NCBI GenBank assembly: GCA_930367215.1
Contig: OV884058.1
Span: forward strand, 219,894,208-219,958,207
Length of the DNA: 64,000 nt
Origin: Pollenia angustigena
Taxonomy: Eukaryota; Arthropoda; Insecta; Diptera; Polleniidae
Direction of reading: 5' to 3'
The notes beneath the pieces were generated by a model. The model was given only the letters and a program-made list of their open reading frames with translations, did not search any database and had not been told where the DNA came from. The stretch's first letter is position 1, and each line of letters starts with the position of its first letter. This document shows positions 10,741 through 22,736 of this stretch, in pieces. The translations under genes and the position numbers were made by a program.

Positions 10741-12430
10741 TCCAGATAAAAAAATTTTAATTTAAAAGAAAATTGCAAAATTAAGTTTGTTAAAACATTA
10801 AATAAATTTTTTAAATGTTTGATAGGTATTTCACTGTTTTTGTTTTAAATAATTTACTTAATATTAAAAAAAAAAATTTTATATTTTTATAATTTGAAAC
10901 AAAAAAGTTTTTTCATTGGATTTTGAAAATTTGGCACTTTTTTTAGAATAGTTTTTTATAAAATTCCTAAAATTTAAAAAAAAAAAAATGTTTCATGATT
11001 TTTGTCTCCTAATTACTTAACACAATTTCAAGTTAATTATTTTCATGACACTTTAGCAACTTGATTTTAATTAAATTGATTAATTTTATTTAATTTACTT
11101 GACACCTTGTTAACATCTGTTTTTTTTTTTTTTTTGTTTGTTTTAATTCAGTGTTTTAATCCATTTATTTGATTAAATTCTTCATGTTTAAACACATCTC
11201 TCTTTTTGGAATCAAATTATTTCCAAACAAACATTAATAATTATCATAAATTTTCGTTAATTTCGTTATTTTCTTTTTTACCTTTCAACACTTTTAAAAC
11301 ACCTGTTTTTTCTTTTTCTTTTCTTTGATTTTTTTTTTGTTATTGTTTCTTTAAAAAAAAATCTTTGTTTTTGGCAAAACTTACTTTTTTGAATTACGTT
11401 TTGTTGTTTGTTTCGAAAACATGGGAATTTTGTCAACAATTAATTGCATGTCTTGAAAATCCTGGGTCAATTAAAAAATATGAGAATTTTTTTTCGGGCG
11501 CATCAAGTACAAATAAAAAAAATTCCCACCAATCCAAAAATAAGGAAAGATTTTGTTTTTAATTGATTGAATGAACAGATTGGTAAAGTTTGATTGATAA
11601 ACAGCGACAATTAAATTAATCCATTTTACGTAGAGTAACTTAATTAAAGTTGATTAATCCAGCAGTTGATAAAGATACTTGAGATTATTTTTGTTTATGT
11701 TTTTTAAATTTATTTATTTGAATTTGTTTTAGTTTTGTTTTTTTGTTTTTAATACTGTTTGTGATGAAATGTAATCCAGAGTTTTGGTATTTAAATATCG
11801 TTTTTGTTTTTTGAAAATCAACAGGAACTTTTTTGTAATTAAAAATAAATTTTTGGGTTTAGTTTTTTCTAATTAAGTTTGTTTTTGGAATTATTTTTCT
11901 TTAATTTTCTTGATTAAAAAATACTGTTTTAAAATACAAATTAAATTTCTCCTCACAGAAATTTTTGAAAAATTTTCTTGTTAATTAAGTTTTCACATTT
12001 AAAACTTTTCTTTTGAATTTTCTTTCTTACTGATGTTTTTGTTTTTATGATTTAAAAATCTTTTTGTTGATTGTTTGTAATAATTTGTTTCTTTTTTTTT
12101 TGTATTTAACAGGCCTTTTTCAAATTTTATTTCACTATTGGCCAAGCTGGTAAATGTTTTTTAATTGGTTTGTTATTTATTTGTTAAAAAAAAAAAGATA
12201 CTAAAACTTGGTAAACAAAATTTCACTTGCTACACTTCACTTCTCATCGAAATTAACCGGTTTTTAAAATAAATATTCAAAAAAAATTTTTTAATTAAAT
12301 TCCGAAATTTTTTATTTAAATAATTCTGTTTGTTTCTTTTTTTTAAAAAATAACTTCTTTTATTTTGTTTGATATTTTTATTTTTCAATTGATTGAATTT
12401 TTTTCTGTTGTTTATTAAATATTTTTAACC
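10741..12430. other. AT-rich stretch without genes
   Basis: Homopolymer-rich DNA. The short open frames here show no recognisable domain. No structured repeat was seen. Confidence 0.5.
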
Positions 12431-13120
12431 GTGTCACGCGTTAAATTTCAAAACATGACGACATTTGACAGCAGCCAGAAAGGAACTAAACAACCGCCAG
12501 AGTCACGACACCGCACAAAACTCACTGACTGACGACAATGGCGATTATGAAGACAACAAAACGTATGAAACGACATCGACATTATGAACAATAATAAAAT
12601 GAAAAAAGTAGAAAAAAAAAACAAACAAACTCACAGATACACAAACACACTCACACAAACTTAAACTCATAAAAATGCACGAAAGAAAAAAAACGAAAAA
12701 AACTGCTCAGTACAAGCAGAATGTTCACATAATGGAGCTGAGAGATGGTTGGTTGGGCAGGCAGGGAAGTTCACAACATTTATTACCAAAATGTTCGTAT
12801 TAAACGTTTCATACTTCATGACTTCTCTTTACACTCGTCGGGTCCAAAAGTATCTGTGTAAATTTTATTGCTGTTGTTGTTTCTGTTATTGCTGCTGCTG
12901 CTGCCTTAAAACACAATCACATCCATCCATACACACGTTAACAATCATCCAGTCAGTCAGTCATCCAGCCGAGCTACAGATACACTTTCTTTACTACCTT
13001 TTTTATATTTTTTTTTTGCCATCACCATCCTCATTCCATCAAACTTGTTTGATGTGTACTGTCACACCAGCCGCTGTCTTCTTCTTCATGTGTGTGTGTG
13101 TGTGCTATGTAAATCTCTAG
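12431..13120. other. Less AT-rich block with GCT, CA/TG and TCCA microsatellites
   Basis: Base composition shifts to a more balanced mix from about 12431 (GTGTCACGCG, GACATTTGACAGCAGCCAG, CACGACACCGCACAAAACTC). It then holds TGC repeats at 12884-12905, CATCCATCCATAC text near 12920, CAGTCAGTCAGTCATCCAGC near 12948, and a TG run at 13089-13103. No long open frame with codon-like character is present. It could be unique regulatory or untranslated DNA; I cannot show this. Confidence 0.4.
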
Positions 13121-13401
13121 CAAATTATCGCAGTTGTTAGTACATGTTGCATGTTGTGGTCTGTTTGATGGCTTTGTAAAGATAAGTTGTATCAAATTGA
13201 AAAACACAACACACGAAAAAATAAATTCCAGAGAAAAAAAAAACAAATTAAATATATTTTTAGTTTTGCCCTGTGTGCAAAAGTACTGTGGGTCTACGAA
13301 AATACAAGGACAGTATTTAGGTACATATAAAATATGATTGAGAAAGCGTTCAAAGCAGGTGCTAACGAGTTTTTGGGGTGAGATTTGTTTAATAATTGAA
13401 A

Positions 13402-13990
13402 ACAAGTAAGAAAGTATAGGCGGTCAAGCCCGTCATTTAATACCGTACACAACAGTATTCAAAAACCAATGGTCGGAAGTGTTCCCTACGTAGGACCCAT
13501 GGACAATCATGGACCTGCCTTAGATTTATGTTATATTTCTTTATGCCGCATATCATTTAGATATCTTTATCCATATTAGATTTGTTTGCCTTTAAATGAT
13601 TTTAAGAAGGAACTAGAGGTTAACTTTGGACCTGCCAGTACAACATTTTTCCATCACATAGTGGCTGTCGTAAAAATTATTGTCGCCAATTCTAATTATT
13701 TAAGGAAGTTATGGCATTAAAATCTATTTTATAGAGTTGTAATTGTATGGGAGCTATATGTGGACCGATTGCAATGAAATTTGGTAAGATGATTTTGAAT
13801 GCCATAAAATAAATTCGGACGAAATTTAATCTAAATGTACCAGTATAATAAGATGTGTAATGGGATTATGGGCATGGAGATCCAGCCAGACGGACAGACA
13901 TTGGTAGATTTATTCTAAAAAGGAGTCTAAGTCTAATCTTACACCAAAACGCCCATTTTTAATTCAGGCCGAAATCGGGTAAATTATGAA
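13402..13990 (+). mobile_element. Interspersed repeat starting AACAAGTAAGAAAGTATAGG
   Basis: The opening text (AAGTAAGAAAGTAtAGgCGGTCAAGCCCG, with ATACCGTACACAACAG) matches the repeat at 19636-20350 with substitutions. Later words include GGGAGCTATATGTGGACCG, AATGAAATTTGG and CCAGCCAGACGGACAGACAT, also shared with that copy. No protein is encoded. The 3' end is decayed. It is a non-autonomous fly repeat of undecided class. Confidence 0.6.
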
Positions 13991-14171
13991 AAACTAGTAT
14001 ATTAACATAACATTTTATTTACTCGAAACACAATAACCAATGGCTTACATACTTCAGAGCTTTTAAAAATTGAGGAATCTTTTTACAAAAGGCTTACTCA
14101 ACTTCGATGTAAGAACTGGCATGTTGTCTTCAGAAATTTCTTATTTTTTTAATACCTATCTTTACTTAAAT

Positions 14172-14262
14172 CTAGAAAAGGTGTATCTAACGTATTCATT
14201 TTTTATCAAGTTGTATGTTTCAAACTTAAATAAAATGTGTATGTTAGATACGCCTTTTCTAA
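14172..14262. repeat. Short inverted-repeat (hairpin) element
   Basis: CTAGAAAAGGTGTATCTAAC at the left is repeated inverted at the right (GTTAGATACGCCTTTTCTAA) with two or three differences. The arms are ~35 bases around a ~25-base centre. This is probably a tiny MITE. Confidence 0.6.
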
Positions 14263-14519
14263 AAGTAGCGACATATAAAAGCCGGACTAACAATAATTAA
14301 AAAATCTTATTGTAATTCTTTATTTTTTGTTCTGTCAGGTCGCATCTTTCACTGCGTGTGAAATGAATTAAGAAAAAGTTCCTCACGAAAAATTTCCCCA
14401 CCACTGTTTCTGTTCAGATAGATAGGTAGGTGAAAATCGATCTCCTTATCGGATGGTTCATGGTTCTCTTCTAAATAAGCAAGTGTGTCTGCCACCATTT
14501 AAAATATTTCGAGCTATTG

Positions 14520-15244
14520 GATTTGGGTGAGGCCTTTTTAAAAAATTTCCTGCATATTTCATGATCACAGTTTTGGCTAATGGCACATGTTAATTCTTGT
14601 TTGAGTTTTTAACATACTAGTTTTTAAATAACCAGGGAGCGGCCTCATAACTGAACATCGAAGCACCAGACTAACTTTAAGATGGAGTTGTAATGTAGAA
14701 GTTTGCAATCGAGACTCAGTTTAGAATTCCTACCAATAAGCCAATTAATTTGAATTGCTTTAAGTTTCATTTGCGTTAATTTTTCCTTTATATGGCATTT
14801 CTACGGTTAACGCCGATTAAGATGTGTACCGAGATATTTTACATGAGAGTGTTGCAGTATTAGATATTTGGTTTTCTCTTTAACACATTTCAACACAATA
14901 CGTATTTTTAGTAACGACCAACCATAAAAGACGAGCGCAATGAGTAGGTGTGAGCAACATTTACGCACAACTAACTCCTGACTAAGTCCGGTAATCATAA
15001 ACTTTAATTTGAGCAACCAAATAATTCTGTTATATTCTAGGTCTTCCATAACAAATTTACCTAATTTCACCATATGATTCCAAACGATCGTATACAAGCC
15101 GAATTCGCTATAGTTAATAGCGAAAAGCCTGCTGACTATGAAAGTTCGAGCCGATCTGTTTTGGTTTAAAATCGTTGACAATGCCATGCAAAAAAAAATT
15201 TGTTTATGTTGTTTTTGTATTGTGGTTACAGAAACCGTGTACAT
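14520..15244 (-). pseudogene. Jockey-type LINE reverse transcriptase C-terminal fragment
   Basis: The minus strand is open from 15244 to about 14807 and contains HVKYLGTHLNRR, followed after stops by KEKLTQMKLKAIQINWLIGR and NSKLSLDCKLLHYNSILKLV then WCFDVQL. This order (VKYLGxxLDRR, LxWLIGRxSxLSL, KLLxYxxILKxVW) is typical of the thumb region after the polymerase domain of Jockey-clade non-LTR retrotransposons. Stops follow the first motif, and the catalytic motifs (YADD) are not seen. The region down to 14520 is probably the rest of the same copy but gives only weak similarity. Confidence 0.7.
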
Positions 15245-15564
15245 AAATACATTATTTTACACATAAATTCACACAAAAATAATAATAAATATATACAAAC
15301 ATTTAAACAATTGTGACAATTAAAATAGTTTGTACTACATGTTAATAGTGCTATACGTTGTCAAATCTTAAGAGCTTAAAGTAGGAAGGAAGTTTGTCAT
15401 TGAAGAACTTCGAAAAGTGGAATGAGGGACAGATATCACAGTATTTTTTGGGTGTTCTGCCTGTTCATTTATTTTCGAACGAACACTTCGATCGCTTAAT
15501 TTACATTTAAAACAAAATTTAACGTTGGCATTTATTAAAATTAATATTATAATTTCGGAATATA

Positions 15565-15862
15565 ATTAGTATTGTGGTTATTTTGTTGAACTATTTATGG
15601 TTTTTAATCCAATTTTTTTTTTTTTTTAATATTTTTTAATTAGGCTTAAGTTCATGAAATTTAATTTTTCATTAAATTATTTTTATGAAGAAAGGAATTT
15701 TACAACATGAAAATTAATTAAAATTGTTAGTGATAATCTTTCATTCTTGACGTGGTTGGGGCTCGAACCCCGGCCGGCAGGTTACCATGACATGTTTCGA
15801 TTGCAACCACTCAATCTCCTCAGATGGATTTGCCGTCTTACACTCGCAGCCATCGACGACTG
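15565..15862 (-). mobile_element. tRNA-derived SINE, copy 1 (minus strand)
   Basis: Read on the minus strand, the head GTCGTCGATGGCTGCGAGTG and later GGGGTTCGAGCCCC (B box) resemble a class II (Ser/Leu type) tRNA. The ATGGC...GAGT word is a degenerate A box. The downstream body (AATTTTAATTAATTTTCATG, then TTTAATGAAAAATTAAATTT) matches the bodies at 56581-56832 and 62820-63095. That shared head and tail over ~250 bases is what defines the family. Confidence 0.78.
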
Positions 15863-16404
15863 CTCATATTTTGTTTTGAAGATAATATCTTTTAAATGGT
15901 GCCCATTCTTTGCTTTTAACCTGACATGCGCTTTCCAGAGTATTTCCCATAATTTTCCTAATAATTTGATATTCGCCTTAAGCTATTGGATAGTTTTTGG
16001 AAAAAATTGGGAGGCATTAAATCGTGCGAACGCGAATCAGAAAAAATGCCAAATTAATTGGGCGAGCTGTGGATTGTGCTGCACATTGGGCCCTACAAAG
16101 TGTTATATCATTGTCCGTTATTGAATGCCATCCATATTAATTGCAGCTTGTTCATTGTTTTTGAAAAAATAGGGTCTGCTGGGTCTTTACATAAGTAAAC
16201 ATCATAAATTTCCCGTGTTTTTTAAAGTTACTTCTGAAAAAAGCAAAAAAAAAAAAAAAAAAAAAAACGCAAACGAAAAACGTATTCACTTATAACGATA
16301 CTTATGTGGCACCCTGTACCTAAGCTCGTTCTTATTCGTACAATATCCAGCCTTAACGAAAGCACATTTGGCCATATTAGTTAAAAATGCCTAAAGACAT
16401 GTTT

Positions 16405-16560
16405 ACCTAAGGCCCGTATTACGGCTTACAACTCAACTCAGTTGAGTTGTGATCAGTTGTAATTTTTGTTATGTTTTTGTTCACCGCACTATAGCAAAGT
16501 TGTAAACCATAATACAAAAATTAAGAAATTACAACTCAACTCAGTTGATACATATGTTGT
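16405..16560. repeat. Small MITE with a 23-base odd palindrome
   Basis: GTATTACGGCTTACAACT at about 16413 recurs inverted at 16498-16516 (GTTGTAAACCATAATAC). Inside lies ACAACTCAACT-C-AGTTGAGTTGT, a perfect 11-base arm hairpin. The first half (ACAACTCAACTCAGTTGA) recurs at 16532-16549. The outer word TAAGGCCCG resembles the CTTAGGCCC ends of the element at 57265-57491. Confidence 0.55.
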
Positions 16561-18130
16561 TGGATCTCTATTATAGAATTTTAAGCACAATTTTGTTATT
16601 ATTTGACGAAAAAGTTAAGTCCATCAATTATAAGAAAAACTTCATTAACACAGATCCTATAAACCTATAACTCTAATAATATTATTAACATTTAATTTTT
16701 AAAAGTCCCTTAAATATCCTTTCATTACCCACTGTGCGTTCCCATTATTATTGATTTTAGAGCAGCAGTTAATGTGTAATACAATCTTTATAATTTTGAC
16801 ATACAACCCAACACAATTTAGCCATATCTTGTGTAAATCTTTTGACTGCTTTTCACCATCTTCCTCCTACTCCGCCTAAACAAACAAACAAATAATCAAC
16901 TAACATTGGTATGTCAAACATGCAGACAAGTTGTTTGTTGCATGTATTATATCAAGCAAAATAAAGAGACAATAAAATTTTTTTTATTTGTTTTTTGTAG
17001 AAAATATTTTTCTTAATTTTAGTGTTCAGTTTGAATTTGATTGAATTTAAGTTGCATGAGAAAATATGTTGTTGTTTGGTTCGTATGTTTGATTGTTGGT
17101 TGGTGGGTCTGTTTGTTTGTTGGTATATCTTTATTATTATTATTATTTGTTGTGTTGTAGTGGTGTGTATCTGTGTGTTTGTTGTTGTTTTATAAGGCTA
17201 ACTCAAACTTTGAGTATGAAATTTTTTCAATAACTTTTTTTTCTTTATTTGGTATATTATTTCGTGTTTGTGTTGTTGTTGTTTTTTTCTCTGTTCAGAT
17301 ATCATTATTGTTTAATTTTTTCTTATTCTTCTTTATTTCATTTCATATTGCTGCTGTTGCTTTACATATTTTTTTACAATTTTTTTCCTTATTGTTGTTG
17401 CTGGTTTTATTTAAAATATTTTATTTTCATTGTACACGAATGTGGTTGTTGTTGGTTTTACATATACATATTGGGTATGACTGAGTGAGTGTGTGTATGC
17501 AGTATGGCTGTAGTTGTTGCTGCTGCTGCTGCTGATTTATTTTGTATTTGGTCTCGGGGTCGGTCGTTGGTAGTCTTTTGGGCGACGCAACTTATACACT
17601 TAATTCAATGTACATAATCGTAATACAGCAACAACTTCAACAACAAAAACTGACTATACTCTTTATTACACACGCACATGCACTTACAACATACCGACTT
17701 CGTATTAGTTGCTGCTGTTGTTTTTGTTTTACATATTTAGTTGTGCGATACTTTTGTTGTTGTACGATGACAGACTACACTACTATTTATATTTTTTTAA
17801 GCTGGTTTTTGTTGTTTTTATTTTTGTTCACTTTGTATACAGTGTGTTCGAGCATGGATGTATGAATTGTATGAATGTTTAAATGTGTATGAATGTGTTT
17901 TATACTCGTGTAGAATATTCGTAATTATGCGCACATATGTCAATACTTTTGGTTTTCAGTGAGTTTTGTTGTTATTGTTGGCTTTTTATATTTAAATCAT
18001 TTTACAGTCGCCATCACAGCCATTTATTTGTTGGTCTTAAATGTACGAGGATAGGTATAAGAAATTATTAAAAATTTCAAATTTATTCTTATTCTTATTT
18101 TTATTGGATTTTTGCAGTGAAGCGAACTCT
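16561..18130. other. Gene-free stretch rich in TTG/CTG microsatellites
   Basis: From about 17040 to 17980 the plus strand is full of GTT and TGCTG triplets (for example 17515-17535) and (TTA)n near 17132. Hydrophobic open frames here (phenylalanine/leucine-rich) are the expected translation of such T-rich triplets, and I do not call them genes. Confidence 0.5.
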
Positions 18131-18154
18131 TCGGACACTAAAGAAGTGAAGATA

Positions 18155-18290
18155 CATAAGTATGTATGTACATACATACATACATACATTCTTATGTATC
18201 ATAGGTAGGTACCTATGTAGGTGCCAGTGTTGCCAATTCATGTGCAATTACACATAGGCACCTACCTATTGTGTTTAGGTAGGTAGTTAG
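18155..18290. repeat. CATA microsatellite and GTAGGTACCTA palindrome cluster
   Basis: A TACA/CATA run at 18166-18188 is followed by AGGTAGGTACCTATGTAGGT (18203 on) and an inverted CATAGGCACCTACCTAT at about 18252. The AGGTAGGT/ACCTACCT words form several possible hairpins. Confidence 0.55.
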
Positions 18291-18770
18291 TTCCATGTGT
18301 AATCTGTGTGTAGATATTTTTAATTTAAGTTCTACTTTTTCATTAATTTTTAAATTTTCCATTAAATTTAGAACATTAATTTCTTTCAGTTTCTATTACA
18401 GTCTTGCTTTTTTCTTTTTCTTTTTTCACTTTTCATAACATGTTCTCTTTCCCTCTGAACAATAAACATAAACTATCTGCAAGAAGACTTTCATAGTGTG
18501 AACCTACACTAACACCATATGTCCATGTGTAGACCGCAAAACATTCTGTGCATTATTAAAATGATTTAATACCAGCAGCGAATGTGTGTGACTCAGCAAG
18601 TTTGCTTTCAAACAAAAGAGTGTTTTTTATAGGGTTCATAAAATGTGAATTGTTTGCAATCACACAAAGCCGTTCTCTGATGTTCATCCAGTTCTTTCTT
18701 ACTACAGCAACTGGTAAGCTTTGCTTTTTTGTAAACCTAACCTTTTAATTGCAAATAGGGAATATCAATA

Positions 18771-19097
18771 AAGCTGGAGGTCCATAACACGCTTTTTCGC
18801 CTCCACTCAGCGCATGCTTTTATAACCTTACTTGCGTTCTACGTTTCAAGTTACATGCAACGCTTTTTATGCAGCAGCAGCACAAGAAAAAATAAAATTT
18901 AATTTGTCAAAATCAGCTGATTTGTTCGAACGCTGCTTATGACGCTTACAAAAGTAGAAAGTAAACCTACTTTTCGCCTCAAGGCATCTACGCTTTTGTG
19001 CATGTAACTTACTACGTATAACTAAACAGATTCTACTTTTTTGACAGCTGCGTATGCTGCGAAAAAGCGAGTAACACGTGGTGTAGACCTCCAGCTT
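18771..19097. mobile_element. MITE with AAGCTGGAGGTC inverted ends
   Basis: The left end AAGCTGGAGGTCCATAACAC then GCTTTTTCGC recurs inverted at the right (GCGAAAAAGCGAGTAACACG then GACCTCCAGCTT). The interior is rich in CGCTTTT and CTACTTTT words. It is 327 bp and non-coding; a 99-residue minus-strand open frame across it shows no recognisable domain. A target duplication is not clear. Confidence 0.68.
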
Positions 19098-19380
19098 AAG
19101 GTTTTGCATTAATTTAGATACAACTACTGCTTTAAGTACGATTTCGATCCTTTTAAAATTGGTCATTGGTATGTAAATAAAATTTGAATTTTTTAATTAT
19201 CGTTGTCTTCATTCCACAAATCGCTATCTACATACTACATAGATACATACTAATGAGAATTCGTGACTTATTGTACATAGGTATGTTTCTTCAGAAATTA
19301 TTTAGTATTTCAAATCTTAAACGTGTTTGAGTGCGGAGACAAAATATTTATAGCAAAAAAAAAGTTATCACAATTCGATA

Positions 19381-20873
19381 TAGGGATGGGCAAATTGAAA
19401 AAATATACCGATATACATACATATATAGAATCGATATTTTTTAAGAGTATCGATATTTATTATATCAAAAATATCGACATATCGATTTATCGAACGTATT
19501 TGCTAAAACTATTACCAAATTAAAAAATTTAATATACCTTCTCTGTACATACATACATATTTATGAACAAACATATTATACTATGTAATTACATTGTTAC
19601 TTTTTATTGTTTTATTTTATTTAAAAAAATTAATAACAAGTAAGAAAGTACAGTCGGTCAAGCCCGACCATATGATACCCTACACCACAGTATTTAAAAA
19701 CACATCATGCTTATGTGTCCATATAAATATGGATTTATCTATGTTTATAAATTTCATGAAAATTGGTTTGAAAGTTTGTGAGAAGCAGAAATTGCCCTCT
19801 ACCTCCCCTTGTGGTCCTATTTTTGAAAAACTGTATAGCTAATGTGTCCCTATAGATATGGATCTATCTATGTTTTAAATTTCATTAAAATCGGTTTGAG
19901 AGGCAGAAATTGCCCCTATCTCCCTTCGTGGTCCTATTTTAAAAAAATGCATACATTCTGTGTCCATATAGATATGGTTCTATCTATGTTTTAAATTTCG
20001 TTGAAATGGGTTTGATAGTTTCTGAGAGGTAGAAATTTCCCCCTATCTTCCCTCTTGGTCCTACGATTCGGTCCATTTTCAATAGGCTTGGTCCTTGTGC
20101 CAAAGAGAACCTATGACCCAAATTTCATCAAATTATCTCCAAAATTGCGACCTGTACTTTGCGCACAAGGTTACATGGACAGCCAGCCAGCCAGCCAGCC
20201 TGCCAGCCAGCCGGACGGACATCGTTAGTTCGACTCAGAAAGTGATTCCAAGACGATCGGTATACTTTAAGGTGGGTCTAGGACCAATATTTTAAGGCGT
20301 TACATACATCAAATGTATAATATCCTCTCCACTATTGTGGTGTGGGTATAAAAACAAATAATTCAATCAAAACAAAAATTTCAATAAAAACAAAAATTGC
20401 AATTATAACTAAAACAAAAGGGAAGAATACAAAAAAACCATATGAAATCTAAAATGGAGTAAATTACGAAAAATTTAAATGGAAATAAATAAGTCATGCA
20501 AGTACCAACTTACCTTAAAATTTGAAATGCACCCCACAAGTACCAACTTTAACTAGAAATGTTTTTATTGTTTAAGTCAAACCAGTAATCATCAGATATG
20601 GATATCAGAAGCACTCTCTGTTTTATGTGCTCTCCTGTCAATCTGCCAATCATTTTAGATCTTCATATTAGTTTAAAAAAACATATGTTTGAAAAACGGC
20701 TAAAATTTTGAGTTTTTAATGAAGACTGACTTTAAAAAATATGGATTTCGATAGTCGTATTTCAATATCGATATATCGGTATTTTAAATATTGGCGATAC
20801 ATATATATATATATATCGATTATTATTTTAAATATCAATATTTTGATATATCGATATTTTTTTCCCATTCCTA
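19381..20873. mobile_element. Non-autonomous hAT element with 8-bp target duplication
   Basis: The ends are TAGGGATGGG on the left and CCCATTCCTA on the right, the TAGxG-type terminus of hAT elements, followed inward on both sides by AT-rich ATCGATAT-like text. The flanks ATTCGATA (19373-19380) and ATTCAATA (20874-20881) agree at seven of eight positions, matching the 8-bp duplication made by hAT transposases. The 1493-bp element contains no transposase; its middle is filled by another repeat (19636-20350). Confidence 0.82.
19636..20350 (+). mobile_element. Interspersed repeat (AACAAGTAAGAAAG...GGTGTGGGTATAAA) nested in the hAT element
   Basis: It starts AACAAGTAAGAAAGTACAGT with GGTCAAGCCCGACC and ATACCCTACACCACAG, and ends ACTATTGTGGTGTGGGTATA; the words near the two ends are inverted copies (ATACCCTACACC versus GGTGTGGGTAT). 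Inside, a ~130-bp unit (GTGTCCATATAGATATGG..TCTATCTATGTTTTAAATTTC) appears about three times (19720, 19845, 19970). A CCAG run lies at 20181-20213. It is better preserved than 13402-13990. Confidence 0.72.
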
Positions 20874-20881
20874 ATTCAATA

Positions 20882-21637
20882 TTTCTTGCTAGAAAAACCA
20901 AAAATTTTACCGTACCGAACCAAAAGTAAAACGGACTAAAACGGCTAAATATCTGCTAATAACATAAAAAGAGCTGAATTAACGTGTTTGTTTGGGGCGA
21001 AATTTTTGCACGTTATGGGTGGTTAAAAAATGGGTTAAATCTACCCCGAAAACGCCTAAGTTGGCATCACTAAAATTACTCAGACTTTTCAATATGTACA
21101 TATGCCCAAGTATGCACCTACGTAGATTTGAAACACACTTTTCAGTTTATCCTCGTACATTCTATCTAAATATTTTTGTTTACGCTGTGAATATTTTAAG
21201 TTGTTTATAAAATGTTTATGATTAGTAAGTATTGGTTTATTTTTATATCTATTTATGTATTTAAAATTTTATTTTCCGTTCATTTTAATCAATTATAATT
21301 GAATATTTTTAGTTTATTTAATTAAATTGTGTAGGTACGTCTTCATAACAGTTTTATGTAGAATAAACAAAAGCTGACTACAAAATTGTCAAGTGTTAAA
21401 ATAAATATAAGCAGGGATATTAACAAGTGAATTAATGAAAAATATAAGTTAAAATACCTAATTATAATGTGGGAATTATTACGTTTTTATAATTTTTTTT
21501 AGACATATTTTTGAATGTGCTTCTACCTACGAGTCAAATTTAAATTAAAAAAGCTTTCTTGCAAGTCTTATTCCCTTATATTTCACATACTTTTTGCTTA
21601 AACCAATAGGTACCTATTTGGTTAACGTTGAAGTTTC
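20882..21637. other. AT-rich spacer without recognised features
   Basis: No supported open reading frame, RNA or inverted-end element was found between the hAT element and the foldback at 21638. Confidence 0.5.
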
Positions 21638-22127
21638 ATACATATCTGTGGCATTTTGACAAAACATCTTAAGTCGAAATAAGATAGAAAAAAAGTTTTA
21701 AAAAAATCTTGGTGAAAAAAATTATTATATAGGTATTATCAAATAATAAAACAACCCAAGATTAAAGAAACGGGCATGTTCTGGAAATCGAAATGAAGTG
21801 AAATTGAAATCGAGCGAGATTTTGAGATCCATTATTTACATTTTAGGAGTTATTCATATAAAGCTAAATGGTACTCAAAAAATTTGGTAAATAAAAGGAA
21901 ATATTTTTATGAAATTGCATTACAGGTTCGTTTTTAAAATTTGCGCGATTTTAAATCCACTTCATTTCGATTTCTAGATCATGCCCGAAAAATTTCGTTT
22001 ATAATACAAAATTTTAAAAACGTAAACAAAAATGCTTTTCGAATGAAAACTCGTATGATTAACAACATTTTTTTCAACTTTTTTAATTTGACTTAAGATG
22101 TTTTGTCAAAATTCCACAGATATGTAT
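21638..22127. mobile_element. Long-armed foldback element with ATACATATCTGTGG ends
   Basis: The outer 40-45 bases (ATACATATCTGTGG, then TTTTGACAAAACATCTTAAG) recur inverted at 22083-22127 with few mismatches. Deeper, CGGGCATGTTCTGGAAATCG followed by AAATGAAGTG at about 21771 is matched inverted at 21957-21989. The arms therefore extend about 200 bases each around a short centre, so the unit could form a long hairpin. No coding frame. The same ends occur at 175-773. Confidence 0.75.
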
Positions 22128-22736
22128 GTATGTACGTACATTAGGCTGGCAGTTATTTTTTAAAAATTGGTATTTGTTTCACGCCAAGCCCCAGATTGGT
22201 TCGAATTGCTAAAAAATAGTCCCTTGAAAATTTGAGTTCAATCGGATATGGGCTTAGGGTGCCCCTAACCCCCCAAAATGTTCAATTTACCTGATTTTTG
22301 AGTTTGATTGTCAATAACTTCGTTACTATTTATTTAACAAAAAAAATGTTAGTTAAAGTTATAAACTCAGACGAACAACTTTTGCTTACAAATTTTTTTT
22401 GCATCTCTAATATCTTCTGAATTAAAAAATAAACAAAAACCCATGGATTTATTCATATGTTTATATGGGTGATTTCATTTACTTAGTATAGACGTTACAT
22501 TAAAAAAAATTGATTTTATTTGTGGCAAGTATTATTTTTTTTTTTGGTTATGACTTTGGTTTTTGTTTTAATTTGCATACCTACTTAGAAAATAGTTTTT
22601 TTATTGAAATTTGGAAAACGCAAACGGTTATCCTTAACAATTTGTAAAATATATTGTTTTTGTTCTTCACTTCAGGTATTTTGCATTTTTTTTTTAGCAA
22701 TTTCGAACCAATCTGGGGCTTGGCTTAAAACATATA

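Noticed and set aside
17173..17865. Phenylalanine/leucine-rich frames that look like membrane proteins
   Set aside because: They are translations of T-rich DNA and TTG/TTA/CTG triplets in three frames at once. No signal of codon use or conserved motif.
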